In this document: positions 1 through 7,987 of the stretch, piece by piece
Layout: each line of letters begins with the position of its first letter
Position numbering within the stretch: position 1 is the stretch's first letter
Source of the DNA: Flavobacteriaceae bacterium
Lineage (GTDB): Bacteria; Bacteroidota; Bacteroidia; Flavobacteriales; Flavobacteriaceae
Assembly: GCA_947451525.1 (NCBI GenBank)
Contig: CANFZM010000027.1
Location: 1-33,623, forward strand
Length of the DNA: 33,623 nucleotides
Direction of reading: 5' to 3'
Translations under genes and position numbers: made by a program
Notes under the pieces: generated by a model
What the model saw: only the letters and a program-made list of their open reading frames with translations
Database searches by the model: none
What the model was told of the DNA's origin: nothing

Positions 1-58
1 CTTGTAAAATATCATCGATTAAACAAAAAATTGATATAATTTTGTCTTTGCTAAGCAT
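1..58 (-). mobile_element. IS982-family transposase, N-terminal fragment (runs off the window)
   Basis: The reverse strand from 58 to the window edge is an open frame starting at ATG and encoding 19 residues, MLSKDKIISIFCLIDDILQ. This resembles the conserved beginning of IS982-type DDE transposases, which usually open with a 'kIi.IFc.vDD' segment. Only this piece is in the window, so family assignment rests on a short match. A -7-like box (TAAATTTG on the minus strand, 84-91) lies at a suitable distance upstream. I could not place the terminal inverted repeat. The rest of the element would lie to the left of the window. Confidence 0.6.
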
Positions 59-83
59 TGGTTTCGTTTATTGGTTCGCAAAA

Positions 84-91
84 CAAATTTA
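84..91 (-). promoter_or_regulatory. Candidate -7 box for the IS982-type transposase
   Basis: The minus strand reads TAAATTTG, matching the Bacteroidota TAnnTTTG -7 consensus, 26 bp upstream of the transposase ATG. No convincing -33 TTTG is visible, so this is a moderate call. The rest of 92-295 holds no gene I can support; the only frame there is 18 codons starting at 169. Confidence 0.35.
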
Positions 92-295
92 CTTAACCTT
101 TGCTTTTCTTTTTTATACTTTTTAAACTAGCAACTTGAATTAATTATCAATATTTTAAAGACTAATATATGAAAACAGAAAAGCGCTTGGAAAAATTAAA
201 TCGAAAAGGGATAGCAAATAAATAATATCTAAAGTATAATAATCTTTATCCTTTTCTAAATATTCCCGACCTTTGCCATTCCTAAATTAATAACA

Positions 296-685
296 ATGAC
301 ACTTCACATAGAAACCCCTGCCCTATTATTCTCAGCAACTTCCTTGATATTATTGGCGTACACCAATAGGTTTTTAACCATTGCACAAATTGTACGGGGA
401 TTGAAAAAAAATTACGATGAAGTGCAAACTAAAAGTATACTACTTGAAATAGCAAACCTCAACCTAAGACTAACCTTAATTCGCTATATGCAACTGTTTG
501 GAGTATTGTGCTTGTTCCTTTCGGTATTTGCAATGTTGGTTTTGTTTCTAGAATGGCAAATGGTAGGCATTTATATCTTTGGCGCAAGCCTACTTTGTTT
601 ACTCATCTCCCTGGGAATCTCCTTCTGGGAAATAAGCATTTCAGTAAACGCATTACGAGTTCATTTAAGTGATTTAATGAACTAA
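296..685 (+). CDS. DUF2721 family membrane protein
   Basis: The 129-residue protein has three hydrophobic segments at about residues 8-30, 64-87 and 91-113, separated by a charged cytosolic loop (residues 35-48, rich in K, E and D). The opening PALLFSATSLILLAYTNRF is characteristic of DUF2721 proteins, small inner-membrane proteins of unknown function found across bacteria. The length fits the family. It stands alone: the neighbouring gene on the right is convergent and a hairpin repeat at 705-731 follows the stop. The ATG at 296 is chosen because the family alignment begins there. A weak -7-like box (GACCTTTG) lies about 20 bp upstream. No function can be assigned. Confidence 0.8.
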   Translation: MTLHIETPALLFSATSLILLAYTNRFLTIAQIVRGLKKNYDEVQTKSILLEIANLNLRLTLIRYMQLFGVLCLFLSVFAMLVLFLEWQMVGIYIFGASLLCLLISLGISFWEISISVNALRVHLSDLMN

Positions 686-704
686 GAAAAATAAATTGGC
701 TATC

Positions 705-731
705 CTGCAAGGTTTCCAAAACCTTGTAGGT
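705..731. terminator. Hairpin repeat between DUF2721 gene and purM
   Basis: An 11-bp stem (CCTGCAAGGTT with AACCTTGTAGG, one G-U pair) around a 5-nt loop lies 20 bp after the DUF2721 stop and 30 bp before the convergent purM stop. Both arms recur exactly at 28592-28618, also in a convergent intergenic gap, so this is a dispersed repeat that may serve as a bidirectional terminator. No strong T-tract follows it. Confidence 0.5.
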
Positions 732-760
732 ATTGAATTTTAGTTAATACAAGTTAAAAT

Positions 761-1939
761 CTAATACTCAAAAGTACCATATTCGCTAACAATGGTAAGT
801 TTTTTTACGTCACTTGCTTCTACTCTACCCACAATTTGAGCAGCAACACCAAACGATTGAGAGATTGCAATAATATCGGCAGCAATCGCTTCTGGAACGT
901 ATAATTCCATACGGTGACCGCAATTAAACACTTGGTACATTTCTTTCCAATCGGTCTTAGATTGCTCTTGTATCAACTGAAACAAAGGTGGCACCGGAAA
1001 TAAATTATCTTTAATTACATGAACGGCATCTACAAAATGTAAAACTTTTGTTTGCGCACCACCAGAGCAATGCACCATACCGTGAATTTCGGTTGGAGTA
1101 TATTTATTTAAAATAGATTTTATAATTGGAGCATAGGTTCTAGTTGGAGATAAAACCAACTTCCCAGCATCAATTGGCGAATTGTCAACAGCATCGGTAA
1201 GTTGCACCCCACCAGAATACACCAAATCTTTAGGAACCGAACTATCGTAACTCTCTGGAAACTTATCGGCCAAATAATGCGCAAAAACATCGTGACGTGC
1301 AGAGGTTAATCCATTGCTACCCATCCCTCCGTTATAGCCTTTTTCATAATTCGCTTGACCAAAAGAAGCCAAACCTACAATAACATCCCCTGCTTTAATA
1401 TTGCCATTATTAACCACATCACTGCGTTTCATTCTAGCAGTAACAGTAGAATCTACAATAATGGTCCGCACTAAATCACCTACATCGGCAGTTTCTCCAC
1501 CTGTAGAATGAATGGTTACACCAAATGTTTTCAATTCGGCAATAAGTTCTTCGGTACCATTAATAATTGCAGATAAAACTTCGGCAGGAATAAGATTTTT
1601 ATTTCTTCCAATTGTGGACGAAAGCAAAATATCATTGGTTGCACCAACACACAATAAATCGTCGATATTCATAATCAACGCATCTTGAGCAATGCCTTTC
1701 CATACTGAAATATCGCCAGTTTCTTTCCAATACATGTACGCCAAAGACGATTTAGTACCAGCACCATCGGCATGCATGATAATACAATAATCTTCGTCGT
1801 GGGTTAAATAATCAGGAACAATTTTACAGAAGGCTTTAGGAAACAAGCCCTTGTCAATATTCTTAATGGCATTGTGAACATCTTCTTTAGATGCAGAAAC
1901 TCCGCGCAAGGCGTAACGTTGGCTGTTATCAGAACTCAT
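761..1939 (-). CDS. purM: PurM-type phosphoribosylformylglycinamidine cyclo-ligase (AIR synthase), long Bacteroidota form
   Basis: This 392-residue protein belongs to the PurM/AIR synthase family. AIR synthase closes formylglycinamidine ribonucleotide to aminoimidazole ribonucleotide using ATP in purine synthesis. Visible motifs are HADGAGTKS (56-64), MNIDDLLCVGA (90-100) and GGETADVGD (147-155), typical of the N-terminal ATP-binding half, followed by the C-terminal half ending in the conserved SEYGTFEY. It is longer than the roughly 345-residue enterobacterial PurM but matches the longer form I know from Bacteroidota. Some flavobacteria also carry a shorter PurM, so this copy could be a paralogue labelled 'AIR synthase related'. 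It stands alone behind a TATCTTTG box at 1963-1970. The ATG at 1939 gives the expected short lead before RYALRGVSASKEDVH. Confidence 0.85.
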   Translation of the reverse strand: MSSDNSQRYALRGVSASKEDVHNAIKNIDKGLFPKAFCKIVPDYLTHDEDYCIIMHADGAGTKSSLAYMYWKETGDISVWKGIAQDALIMNIDDLLCVGATNDILLSSTIGRNKNLIPAEVLSAIINGTEELIAELKTFGVTIHSTGGETADVGDLVRTIIVDSTVTARMKRSDVVNNGNIKAGDVIVGLASFGQANYEKGYNGGMGSNGLTSARHDVFAHYLADKFPESYDSSVPKDLVYSGGVQLTDAVDNSPIDAGKLVLSPTRTYAPIIKSILNKYTPTEIHGMVHCSGGAQTKVLHFVDAVHVIKDNLFPVPPLFQLIQEQSKTDWKEMYQVFNCGHRMELYVPEAIAADIIAISQSFGVAAQIVGRVEASDVKKLTIVSEYGTFEY

Positions 1940-1962
1940 TGTGTAGTTGTTGTGTTGTGGCG

Positions 1963-1970
1963 CAAAGATA
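1963..1970 (-). promoter_or_regulatory. -7 box of purM
   Basis: The minus strand reads TATCTTTG, a perfect TAnnTTTG match, 23 bp upstream of the purM ATG. No canonical TTTG -33 box is seen at the usual spacing. Confidence 0.55.
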
Positions 1971-1978
1971 GTAATTTG

Positions 1979-2006
1979 AATTACGAATTACGAATTATCA
2001 ATTAGG
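1979..2006. repeat. Heptamer tandem repeat (AATTNNN x4)
   Basis: Four consecutive 7-bp units AATTACG, AATTACG, AATTATC, AATTAGG lie just upstream of the purM promoter. A similar heptamer-period stretch (AATTATG, then AATTCCT units) occurs at 6271-6340 before the terC-like gene. This is common low-complexity intergenic material in flavobacteria. Confidence 0.6.
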
Positions 2007-2032
2007 TATTACAATCCAAATACAAAAAAATT

Positions 2033-2183
2033 TGACACGAATTTCACTAATTTACACAAATTATAATATGTTAAAAAAAATTACACGAATTTTATCTGCC
2101 TTTAGTAGATTAATTCTTCAGGCATTTGTAATTAGTGAAAATAAAATATTAGTGAAAATTCGTGAAATTTGTGTTGAAAAAAA
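2033..2183. repeat. Dispersed intergenic repeat with ACACGAATTT / CACTAATTTACACAAATT motifs
   Basis: The gap between purM and the OmpA-like genes holds short degenerate motifs in both orientations. A 20-bp block (2045-2064) and a 21-bp block (2078-2098) recur exactly at 19503-19522 and 19532-19552, with nearly the same spacing. The right half (about 2135-2180) repeats similar words in inverted order (TTAGTGAAAATTCGTGAAATTTGTGTT-like). A 75-codon open frame crosses it but has repetitive composition and no family resemblance, so I do not call it a gene. Confidence 0.7.
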
Positions 2184-2963
2184 TCAATTATCCACTATCA
2201 TTATCTCCACTCTTCTATTATCGTCTTCTTCTTGCGAATTTTTTTCTGGAATTGGATGAATTGGCCTAGAAACACCATAACCTTTAAACGATAAGCGTTT
2301 TCTATCTATTTTATTTAGAATTAAAAAATTATAAATCGCTCTTGCTCTAGCCGTTGAAACAGCATCCACCTGATTTGGAAGTTTACAACAAATATGTCCT
2401 TGAATTTCAATTTTTAACTTCGGATTGTCATTCATCAAACACAACAAATCGTATAAAACAGGTTGCGATTTAGGAACAATTTTAGCCGAATTATTGAAAA
2501 AATAGAAGTTTGGCAAACGAATTAAATCCCCAATTTTAGAACCTTTAAACTTATCTTTTAATTTTTGTTCGGAAGTAACTTCCACTGGAATTTCTTTCTT
2601 TTCTTGGAAAATTATAGTCACTCTCCTATTTTCTCCTTGCACAGAAGATTGCTCAAAATCTTCTCCGAAACCACGAATTTCAATTTCTTTTTTGACTTCT
2701 ATTTTACTTTGCTTCAAAAAATTATAAACGGTATAAACTCTTTTCAATGCTAAGGTGTCATTGTATTCATTAGTTCCTTTTGAATCACAAAAACCATATA
2801 ATTTAGTTACTTCATAATCTTTACCTTCGGCAATCCAAGAATTAATCTTTTTGTATGCTTGCTCATTCAAATCGTATTTATCAAAATCGAAATACACGTC
2901 TAATTTTGCTTGAGCAAAAGAAAACATAGAAAACAACAGAAATAATACGATGAATTTTCGCAT
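2184..2963 (-). CDS. Periplasmic/outer-membrane protein with two OmpA-like domains (second of a tandem pair)
   Basis: The 259-residue protein starts with a signal peptide (residues 1-19, ending SFAQA) and holds two OmpA-like peptidoglycan-binding domains. The first (about 21-110) keeps the GFCDSKG loop and an N-D-T-L-x-x-x-R helix. The second (about 150-258) runs from YFFNNSAKIVP to DNRRVEIMIVDN. In the second domain the usual G-H-T-D ligand loop reads G-H-I-C-C, so the peptidoglycan-binding Asp is replaced, while the following arginine-rich helix (STARARAIYNFL) is retained. It lies 2 bp after the paralogue at 2966-3841 with the same domain order, so the two form an operon that arose by duplication. 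Exact function is unknown; cell-envelope anchoring is inferred from the domain. Confidence 0.8.
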   Translation of the reverse strand: MRKFIVLFLLFSMFSFAQAKLDVYFDFDKYDLNEQAYKKINSWIAEGKDYEVTKLYGFCDSKGTNEYNDTLALKRVYTVYNFLKQSKIEVKKEIEIRGFGEDFEQSSVQGENRRVTIIFQEKKEIPVEVTSEQKLKDKFKGSKIGDLIRLPNFYFFNNSAKIVPKSQPVLYDLLCLMNDNPKLKIEIQGHICCKLPNQVDAVSTARARAIYNFLILNKIDRKRLSFKGYGVSRPIHPIPEKNSQEEDDNRRVEIMIVDN

Positions 2964-2965
2964 AA

Positions 2966-3841
2966 CTATTTATCTAAAATCATAATTTCTACCCTTCGGT
3001 TTCGAGCCGCTTCGAATTCGCTTTTTTCGGGAATAGCATATTTAGGTTTGGAAACTCCAAAACCTTTAGTTTGAATTCTTCTTTCTGCAATTTCTTCTGA
3101 AACCAAAATTCTTTTAACCTGTTTAGCCCTTTCTGTAGAAAGATTACGCACATCTTTAGCAACACAACAAATGTGTCCCTGAATTTCAATTCTTAATTTG
3201 GGATAGGTATTCAAAACATAAATCAATTCGTCAATTGCCCTTTTGGAAGTTGGCATTATGGCAAACGTATTGACATAAAAATTAATATCATTCAACCGAA
3301 TCAGCGTTCCTTTTTGCGAAAGTTTAATCTTTGTTTCTAGAGTTGCATTTTCTGGAAAATTCATTGCTTCTTCTTCAATCGGAACTAGTTCTGGTTCAAC
3401 GGCAACTTTTGGCTGAACTACCTCTTGAGTTATTCCTAAAATCTCATTTTCTCTAGCAAAATCCTTTGGTAGTATATAAAAAATAGTTGCTTTTCTATTT
3501 TTAGATTTATCATTTAATTGCTTAAAATTTTCTCCAAAACTTATAGTTTTAAAGTCTTCCCGGATTTTGATTTTATCTTTAATCTGACTAAAAATAAAAG
3601 CGACTCTTTTTTTAGCAAGAGTATCATTAAAACCAGTGCTTCCATCTTCATCGGTAAAACCATGAATAGCAATAATTTTAACTTCTTTATGGGCTAAAAT
3701 CCAATTTTGAAGTTTTTGATTTTCCGTTTTTGTAACTGTTGATTTATTGCTTTCAAAAAAAACAGAAAATTGTTCTTGTGCCTTTGCATATTGAAAGGAA
3801 ATAAAAAGAAATGTAAAAAAAATAAATTTAATCATATTCAT
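2966..3841 (-). CDS. Periplasmic/outer-membrane protein with two OmpA-like domains (first of a tandem pair)
   Basis: The 291-residue protein has a signal peptide (1-21, cut near YAKAQ) and two OmpA-like domains joined by an acidic, proline-containing linker (about 140-165). Domain 1 carries a normal GFTDEDGSTGFNDTL loop. Domain 2 carries IEIQGHICC in place of the usual GHTD and ends in NRRVEIMILDK. The downstream gene has the same architecture and the same HICC variant, so the change predates the duplication. A TAATTTTG -7 box lies at 3875-3882. The first gene is transcribed away from glnN, from which it is separated by that gene's terminator. Role is probably in the envelope, but no partner is present in the window. 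Confidence 0.8.
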   Translation of the reverse strand: MNMIKFIFFTFLFISFQYAKAQEQFSVFFESNKSTVTKTENQKLQNWILAHKEVKIIAIHGFTDEDGSTGFNDTLAKKRVAFIFSQIKDKIKIREDFKTISFGENFKQLNDKSKNRKATIFYILPKDFARENEILGITQEVVQPKVAVEPELVPIEEEAMNFPENATLETKIKLSQKGTLIRLNDINFYVNTFAIMPTSKRAIDELIYVLNTYPKLRIEIQGHICCVAKDVRNLSTERAKQVKRILVSEEIAERRIQTKGFGVSKPKYAIPEKSEFEAARNRRVEIMILDK

Positions 3842-3874
3842 ACAACGAAGTTACGGAAAATATATTTTGATAGG

Positions 3875-3882
3875 CAAAATTA
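3875..3882 (-). promoter_or_regulatory. -7 box of the tandem OmpA-like operon
   Basis: The minus strand reads TAATTTTG (TAnnTTTG), 34 bp upstream of the ATG at 3841. A TTG 21 bp upstream could act as -33; it falls inside the terminator hairpin of glnN. Confidence 0.5.
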
Positions 3883-3890
3883 TTACTAAT

Positions 3891-3923
3891 AAAAAACCCG
3901 ATTCAAAAATATTGAATCGGGTT
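3891..3923 (-). terminator. Rho-independent terminator of glnN
   Basis: A perfect 12-bp stem (AACCCGATTCAA at 3895-3906, TTGAATCGGGTT at 3912-3923) with a 5-nt loop is followed on the minus strand by a run of T residues. It starts about 40 bp after the glnN stop. Confidence 0.85.
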
Positions 3924-3964
3924 AGTCTTTAATCTATATTCTATTATCTATGTTCTAGAAAAAA

Positions 3965-6154
3965 CTATCTCGTAAACAACAACTCTCTGTATTTAGTTAA
4001 AGTCCAAGTTTCATTGTCTACTAAAAGTTCCAATTTATCGCAGTGTTCTCTAATTACTTCAAAGTAAGGCTTCACTTTATCGCAATAGGATTCGGCCATT
4101 TCTTGTGCATCCGTCAAGGCATTTGCTGCTTTACGAGCCTCTGTCATTGCTTCCACTTGTGTATTAATCCCTTCAATATGTTCTGAAATTTCTTTAATCA
4201 AAACAATTTGCTCTTTACCTATTTTTTTAAATTCGTCTCCAAAGATTTCTTTCAATCCTCGAACGTTTTCAATCAAGGTGTTTTGGTAACGAATTGCAGT
4301 TGGAATTACATGGTTACGAGCAATATCGCCAAGAACTCTTCCTTCAATTTGGATTTTCTTAGTGTACTCTTCCAATTCAATTTCATAACGAGCCTCCACC
4401 TCAACGTGGTTCATTACGTTTAGGTCTTTGAACAAGTCTAAAGCTTTTTGAGAAACCTTAGCCTTCAATGCTGCTGGAGTAGTTTTATGATTGCTTAACC
4501 CACGTTTTTTGGCTTCAATTTCCCAAGCTTCGCTATAACCATCTCCTTCAAAAAGGATTTTTTTAGTTCCTTTAATGTATTCTCTCAATACATTAAAAAT
4601 TGCTTCATCTTTCTTTAAATCTTTAGTTTCAATTAAAGCATCTACTTCTTTTTTAAACTCTTTCAATTGTTTTGCAACGATTGAATTCAAAGTTGTCATA
4701 GCATTAGCACAGTTTGCAGAAGAACCAACTGCTCTAAATTCAAATTTATTTCCTGTGAAAGCAAATGGTGATGTTCTGTTTCTATCGGTATTATCCAACA
4801 TTACGTCTGGAATTTTACCAACTACATTCAATTTTAAATCGGTTTTTTCTTCTGGAGATAATTTCCCTTGGGAAACCCCTTCCAATTCGGCCAAAACTTT
4901 AGTCAATTGCTCTCCAATAAATACCGAGATAATTGCAGGAGGCGCTTCGTTAGCACCAAGTCTGTGGTCGTTACTTGCCGTTGCAATAGCAGCACGCAAT
5001 AATTCCTCATAATCATTTACCGCCTTAATGGTATTGATAAAGAAAGACAAAAACTGCAAGTTACTCATTGGCGTTTTACTTGGAGAAAGTAAATTTACTC
5101 CAGTATCTGTAGCCAAAGACCAGTTATTATGTTTACCAGATCCATTAACTCCTTTAAACGGTTTTTCATGGAAAAGCACTTTAAAATCATGACGCTCTCC
5201 AACTTTAGACATCACATCCATCAAAAGCGAATTATGGTCTACTGCTAAATTTGTTTCTTCAAAAATTGGAGCCAACTCAAATTGGTTTGGCGCAACTTCA
5301 TTGTGACGTGTTTTTACTGGAATTCCCAATAACATACATTCTTCTTCCAATTCTCTCATGTAATTTAATGCACGAGAAGGAATCGATCCAAAATAATGGT
5401 CGTCTAATTGTTGTCCTTTTGCAGAAGTGTGTCCTAGCAAAGTTCTACCCGTCATTACAATATCTGGGCGAGAATTAGCCAACGAACTATCTACTAAGAA
5501 ATATTCTTGTTCCCAACCTAAAGTGGCGGTAACTTTCTTAACATTTTTATCAAAATATTTACAAACATCGGTTGCTGCTTCATCCACAGCATTCAAAGCA
5601 CGTAAAAGAGGTGTTTTATAATCTAATGCTTCTCCTGTGTAAGAAATAAATACGGTAGGAATACATAAAGTAGTTCCGAAGATAAACGCAGGAGATGTTG
5701 GATCCCAAGCAGTATAACCACGTGCTTCAAAAGTATTTCTAATTCCTCCATTTGGGAAAGAAGAAGCATCTGGCTCTTGTTGTACTAATTGACCTCCGCC
5801 AAATTTCTCAACAGCATCCGAACCATCATAAGAAGTTTCAAAGAACGCATCGTGTTTCTCAGCAGTAGTACCCGTTAAGGGTTGAAACCAGTGCGTGTAA
5901 TGGGTTACGCCTTTGCTTAAAGCCCATTCTTTCATTCCCATAGCGATATAATCGGCTAATTTTCTGTCAATTTTAGTTCCGTGCTGCACAGCATCTTTTA
6001 CCCCTTTGTGCGCATCCGAAGTCAAAAATTGCTTCATTGCTTTATCATTGAATACATTCGATCCAAAAAGATCCGATTTTCTACCGGCTTCTTCAAATTT
6101 TACAGGCTTTCTACCTGATGCTTCTTTTAATGCTTGAAAACGTAAAGTTGACAT
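3965..6154 (-). CDS. glnN: Glutamine synthetase type III (GlnN)
   Basis: The enzyme joins ammonia and glutamate with ATP to form glutamine, the main entry of nitrogen. At 729 residues it has the size of type III enzymes (GSI is about 470). Recognisable segments are the N-terminal type III domain with FGSNVFND (30-37), GWEQEYFLVD (213-222) with metal-binding glutamates, RHNEVAPNQFE (283-293), and FHEKPFKGVNGSGKHNNWS (328-346), the nucleotide/glutamate-binding region. It is monocistronic: it has its own terminator, and its own promoter with an unusual 13-bp direct repeat and a palindrome (6173-6246), which suggests nitrogen-dependent control. The ATG at 6154 gives the standard MSTLRFQAL start. 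Confidence 0.95.
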   Translation of the reverse strand: MSTLRFQALKEASGRKPVKFEEAGRKSDLFGSNVFNDKAMKQFLTSDAHKGVKDAVQHGTKIDRKLADYIAMGMKEWALSKGVTHYTHWFQPLTGTTAEKHDAFFETSYDGSDAVEKFGGGQLVQQEPDASSFPNGGIRNTFEARGYTAWDPTSPAFIFGTTLCIPTVFISYTGEALDYKTPLLRALNAVDEAATDVCKYFDKNVKKVTATLGWEQEYFLVDSSLANSRPDIVMTGRTLLGHTSAKGQQLDDHYFGSIPSRALNYMRELEEECMLLGIPVKTRHNEVAPNQFELAPIFEETNLAVDHNSLLMDVMSKVGERHDFKVLFHEKPFKGVNGSGKHNNWSLATDTGVNLLSPSKTPMSNLQFLSFFINTIKAVNDYEELLRAAIATASNDHRLGANEAPPAIISVFIGEQLTKVLAELEGVSQGKLSPEEKTDLKLNVVGKIPDVMLDNTDRNRTSPFAFTGNKFEFRAVGSSANCANAMTTLNSIVAKQLKEFKKEVDALIETKDLKKDEAIFNVLREYIKGTKKILFEGDGYSEAWEIEAKKRGLSNHKTTPAALKAKVSQKALDLFKDLNVMNHVEVEARYEIELEEYTKKIQIEGRVLGDIARNHVIPTAIRYQNTLIENVRGLKEIFGDEFKKIGKEQIVLIKEISEHIEGINTQVEAMTEARKAANALTDAQEMAESYCDKVKPYFEVIREHCDKLELLVDNETWTLTKYRELLFTR

Positions 6155-6172
6155 AAAAATTAATTTTTAAAG

Positions 6173-6246
6173 TTATACCCTATTTATTTTATGCAAATAT
6201 AATAATATTTTGATTCAATTTTAATTATACCCTATTTTTTTAGGGG
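6173..6246 (-). promoter_or_regulatory. glnN promoter with 13-bp direct repeats and a palindrome
   Basis: The -7 box TATATTTG lies at 6194-6201 on the minus strand. The 13-mer AAATAGGGTATAA (minus strand) occurs exactly twice, at 6225-6237 and 6173-6185, on either side of the -7 box and 52 bp apart, close to five helical turns. The upstream copy is the right part of an imperfect palindrome, CCCCTAAAAAAATAGGGT (6229-6246), with arms CCCT and AGGG. The upstream copy sits roughly where an activator would bind, and the downstream copy falls in the 5' leader. The boxes are seen; nitrogen regulation is inferred. Confidence 0.6.
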
Positions 6247-6310
6247 CAAATTTATAAATTATGGATTTGTAATTATGAATTATGAATTTCCACCAATGAT
6301 TAATAAAGGT

Positions 6311-6318
6311 TATCTTTG
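6311..6318 (+). promoter_or_regulatory. -7 box of the TerC-type gene
   Basis: TATCTTTG, a perfect TAnnTTTG match, lies 31 bp upstream of the ATG at 6349. The region between is heptamer-repeat, AT-rich sequence. No -33 box is clear. Confidence 0.5.
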
Positions 6319-6348
6319 TAATTCCTAATTTTTAATTCCTAATTAATT

Positions 6349-7323
6349 ATGTTTGTTTGGATATTTTTCATACTCGCTGTACTAATTTTCCTAGCCTTAG
6401 ATTTAGGAGTTTTTAATAAAACCCCTCACGTTATTAGTTCTAAAGAGGCCGGAATATGGACTGCCGTTTGGGTCACTTTATCCTTTGCTTTCTCGGGTGT
6501 GATTTATTGGCTGTACCAAAGCAATTATATTGCCAATCCCGACCAACTAAAACCAGCAGAGGCTTCGATAAAGTTTCTTACAGGTTATTTAATAGAGTTA
6601 TCGTTGAGTGCCGATAATATTTTTGTAATAGCCATTATTTTTGCTTCCTTTAAAATTGCACAAAAATACCAACATCGTGTTTTGTTTTGGGGAATAATAG
6701 GCGCCATCATTTTTCGAGGTTTAATGATATTCTTTGGAGTAATCTTAATTCGGAAAGTAGATTGGATTACTTATGTTTTTGGAAGTTTCTTGGTTTTTAC
6801 CGCCATGAAAATGTTGTTCAAAAAAGAAGACGAAGACGAATTCAATCCTAAAGAATCGAAAGTTTATAAAATAATAGGAAAGGTAATTCCGATATCCCAC
6901 CATCGCGATAAAGAGCATTTTATCATCAAAGAAAATAATCGGAATTATGCAACGCCACTTTTAGTTGCACTTCTTGTAATTGAAGTAATGGATGTAGTCT
7001 TTGCCATGGACAGTGTTCCTGCAATATTAGCCATAACCTCCGATCCTTTTTTAGTATTTAGTTCGAATATTTTTGCCATATTGGGCTTGCGTTCTATGTA
7101 TTTCTTTTTGGCGAACATGCTGCAAAAATTCAGTTACTTAGAATACAGTTTGATTGCAATTCTAACTTTTGTAGGATTGAAAATGCTTCTAGTGCATTTC
7201 TATAAATTCCCAGAATGGGTGTCGTTAAGTTTTATAGCGGTTGCTTTACTAACCGGAATTGTGGTTTCGCTAAAAATGGCAGATAAAGAAAATAGCGAGA
7301 AACCTTCTCCAGACGAAGAATAA
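6349..7323 (+). CDS. TerC/Alx family integral membrane protein
   Basis: The 324-residue protein has about eight or nine hydrophobic segments. It carries the two hallmark acidic motifs of the TerC family, ELSLSADN (83-90) and EVMDVVFAMDSVPA (212-225), whose conserved Asp and Glu sit inside the membrane. Family members have been linked to tellurite resistance, metal (notably manganese) export and pH response; which applies here cannot be read from sequence. A charged cytosolic loop (about 157-200) separates the two halves. It is a single gene between divergent glnN and a convergent lipoprotein gene, and ends in a hairpin terminator. No tellurite-resistance neighbours (terA/B/D/Z) are in the window. 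Confidence 0.88.
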   Translation: MFVWIFFILAVLIFLALDLGVFNKTPHVISSKEAGIWTAVWVTLSFAFSGVIYWLYQSNYIANPDQLKPAEASIKFLTGYLIELSLSADNIFVIAIIFASFKIAQKYQHRVLFWGIIGAIIFRGLMIFFGVILIRKVDWITYVFGSFLVFTAMKMLFKKEDEDEFNPKESKVYKIIGKVIPISHHRDKEHFIIKENNRNYATPLLVALLVIEVMDVVFAMDSVPAILAITSDPFLVFSSNIFAILGLRSMYFFLANMLQKFSYLEYSLIAILTFVGLKMLLVHFYKFPEWVSLSFIAVALLTGIVVSLKMADKENSEKPSPDEE

Positions 7324-7356
7324 AAAAAGAGGCTACACTTGTGTACAACCTCTTTT
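7322..7356. terminator. Bidirectional terminator hairpin after the TerC-type gene
   Basis: AAAGAGG (7326-7332) pairs with CCTCTTT (7349-7355), with a further inner TACAC/GTGTA stem (7334-7338 with 7341-7345). It is flanked by an A-run on the left and T residues on the right, so it can end transcription from both convergent genes. Confidence 0.75.
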
Positions 7357-7383
7357 CAAACAAACTATAGACTAACCAAAAAT

Positions 7384-7899
7384 CTATTTTATTTTAAGCA
7401 CTTTAGAAGGATCAATATGGTAGGCGTTAAGCACTGCATTATAATCATTAAAGTCAACAGTATTCGTGTTTTTATTTCCGAAGAAACCAGGAATTACAAC
7501 AACTCTAAGAACTTGATTGGTTCTATATGCAGCAGAAACTCCTGCTAAATCAAAACCATCCATATAAACATTCACATCATATTTAGTGAAATCAAAATCA
7601 TATCTGAAATCTAAAGTTCCATCGTTCATAAAATAAGATTCTGGTAACAATTTCCATACATCAGCGCCGCTAGTAACTCCTGAAAGTCGGTATACCAAAA
7701 CCATATCAGAAGAATATATAACATGTGGAAATGTAATTAAATTACTGAAATTATTTGTAGTTGTAAAAGATCTAGTAAACTCCCAAACTTCACTTATAGT
7801 ATCGTTGTCGGTAGTGTTAATTGGCGTAGTATCGTTTACAGTACAACTTTGAAACGTTAGCATACCAATAATAGTGAATAATAGTGTAAATTTTTTCAT
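7384..7899 (-). CDS. Predicted lipoprotein of unknown function
   Basis: This 171-residue protein has a lipoprotein signal peptide with a cysteine at position 19 (lipobox LTFQSC), followed by a threonine/asparagine/aspartate-rich tether (20-37), as expected for a lipid-anchored envelope protein. The mature part is mixed beta-rich sequence with aromatic residues and ends DPSKVLKIK. I do not recognise a named domain. It looks like a small family I associate with flavobacteria, but I cannot support a function. It is monocistronic, convergent with the TerC-type gene and divergent from the DUF1543 operon. Confidence 0.7.
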   Translation of the reverse strand: MKKFTLLFTIIGMLTFQSCTVNDTTPINTTDNDTISEVWEFTRSFTTTNNFSNLITFPHVIYSSDMVLVYRLSGVTSGADVWKLLPESYFMNDGTLDFRYDFDFTKYDVNVYMDGFDLAGVSAAYRTNQVLRVVVIPGFFGNKNTNTVDFNDYNAVLNAYHIDPSKVLKIK

Positions 7900-7975
7900 G
7901 AGGTTTAATTTAAAAGTTAGTACTAATTAATTCTATTCAATACTTGTGCCAAACTTTAAAATAAACAAAAAATTG

Positions 7976-7983
7976 TACCTTTG
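7976..7983 (+). promoter_or_regulatory. -7 box of the DUF1543-ychJ operon, very close to the start codon
   Basis: TACCTTTG matches TAnnTTTG and ends only 4 bp before the ATG at 7988. If transcription starts about 5-7 bp after the box, the message would be leaderless. Confidence 0.5.
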
Positions 7984-7987
7984 ACAG

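Noticed and set aside
1979..2183. Possible CRISPR-like repeats
   Set aside because: The repeated words are short, irregular, occur in both orientations and have no uniform spacers; no cas genes are in the window.
2032..2259. 75-codon plus-strand frame between purM and the OmpA-like pair
   Set aside because: It is built from the intergenic repeat, has low-complexity composition and overlaps the real OmpA-like gene on the other strand.
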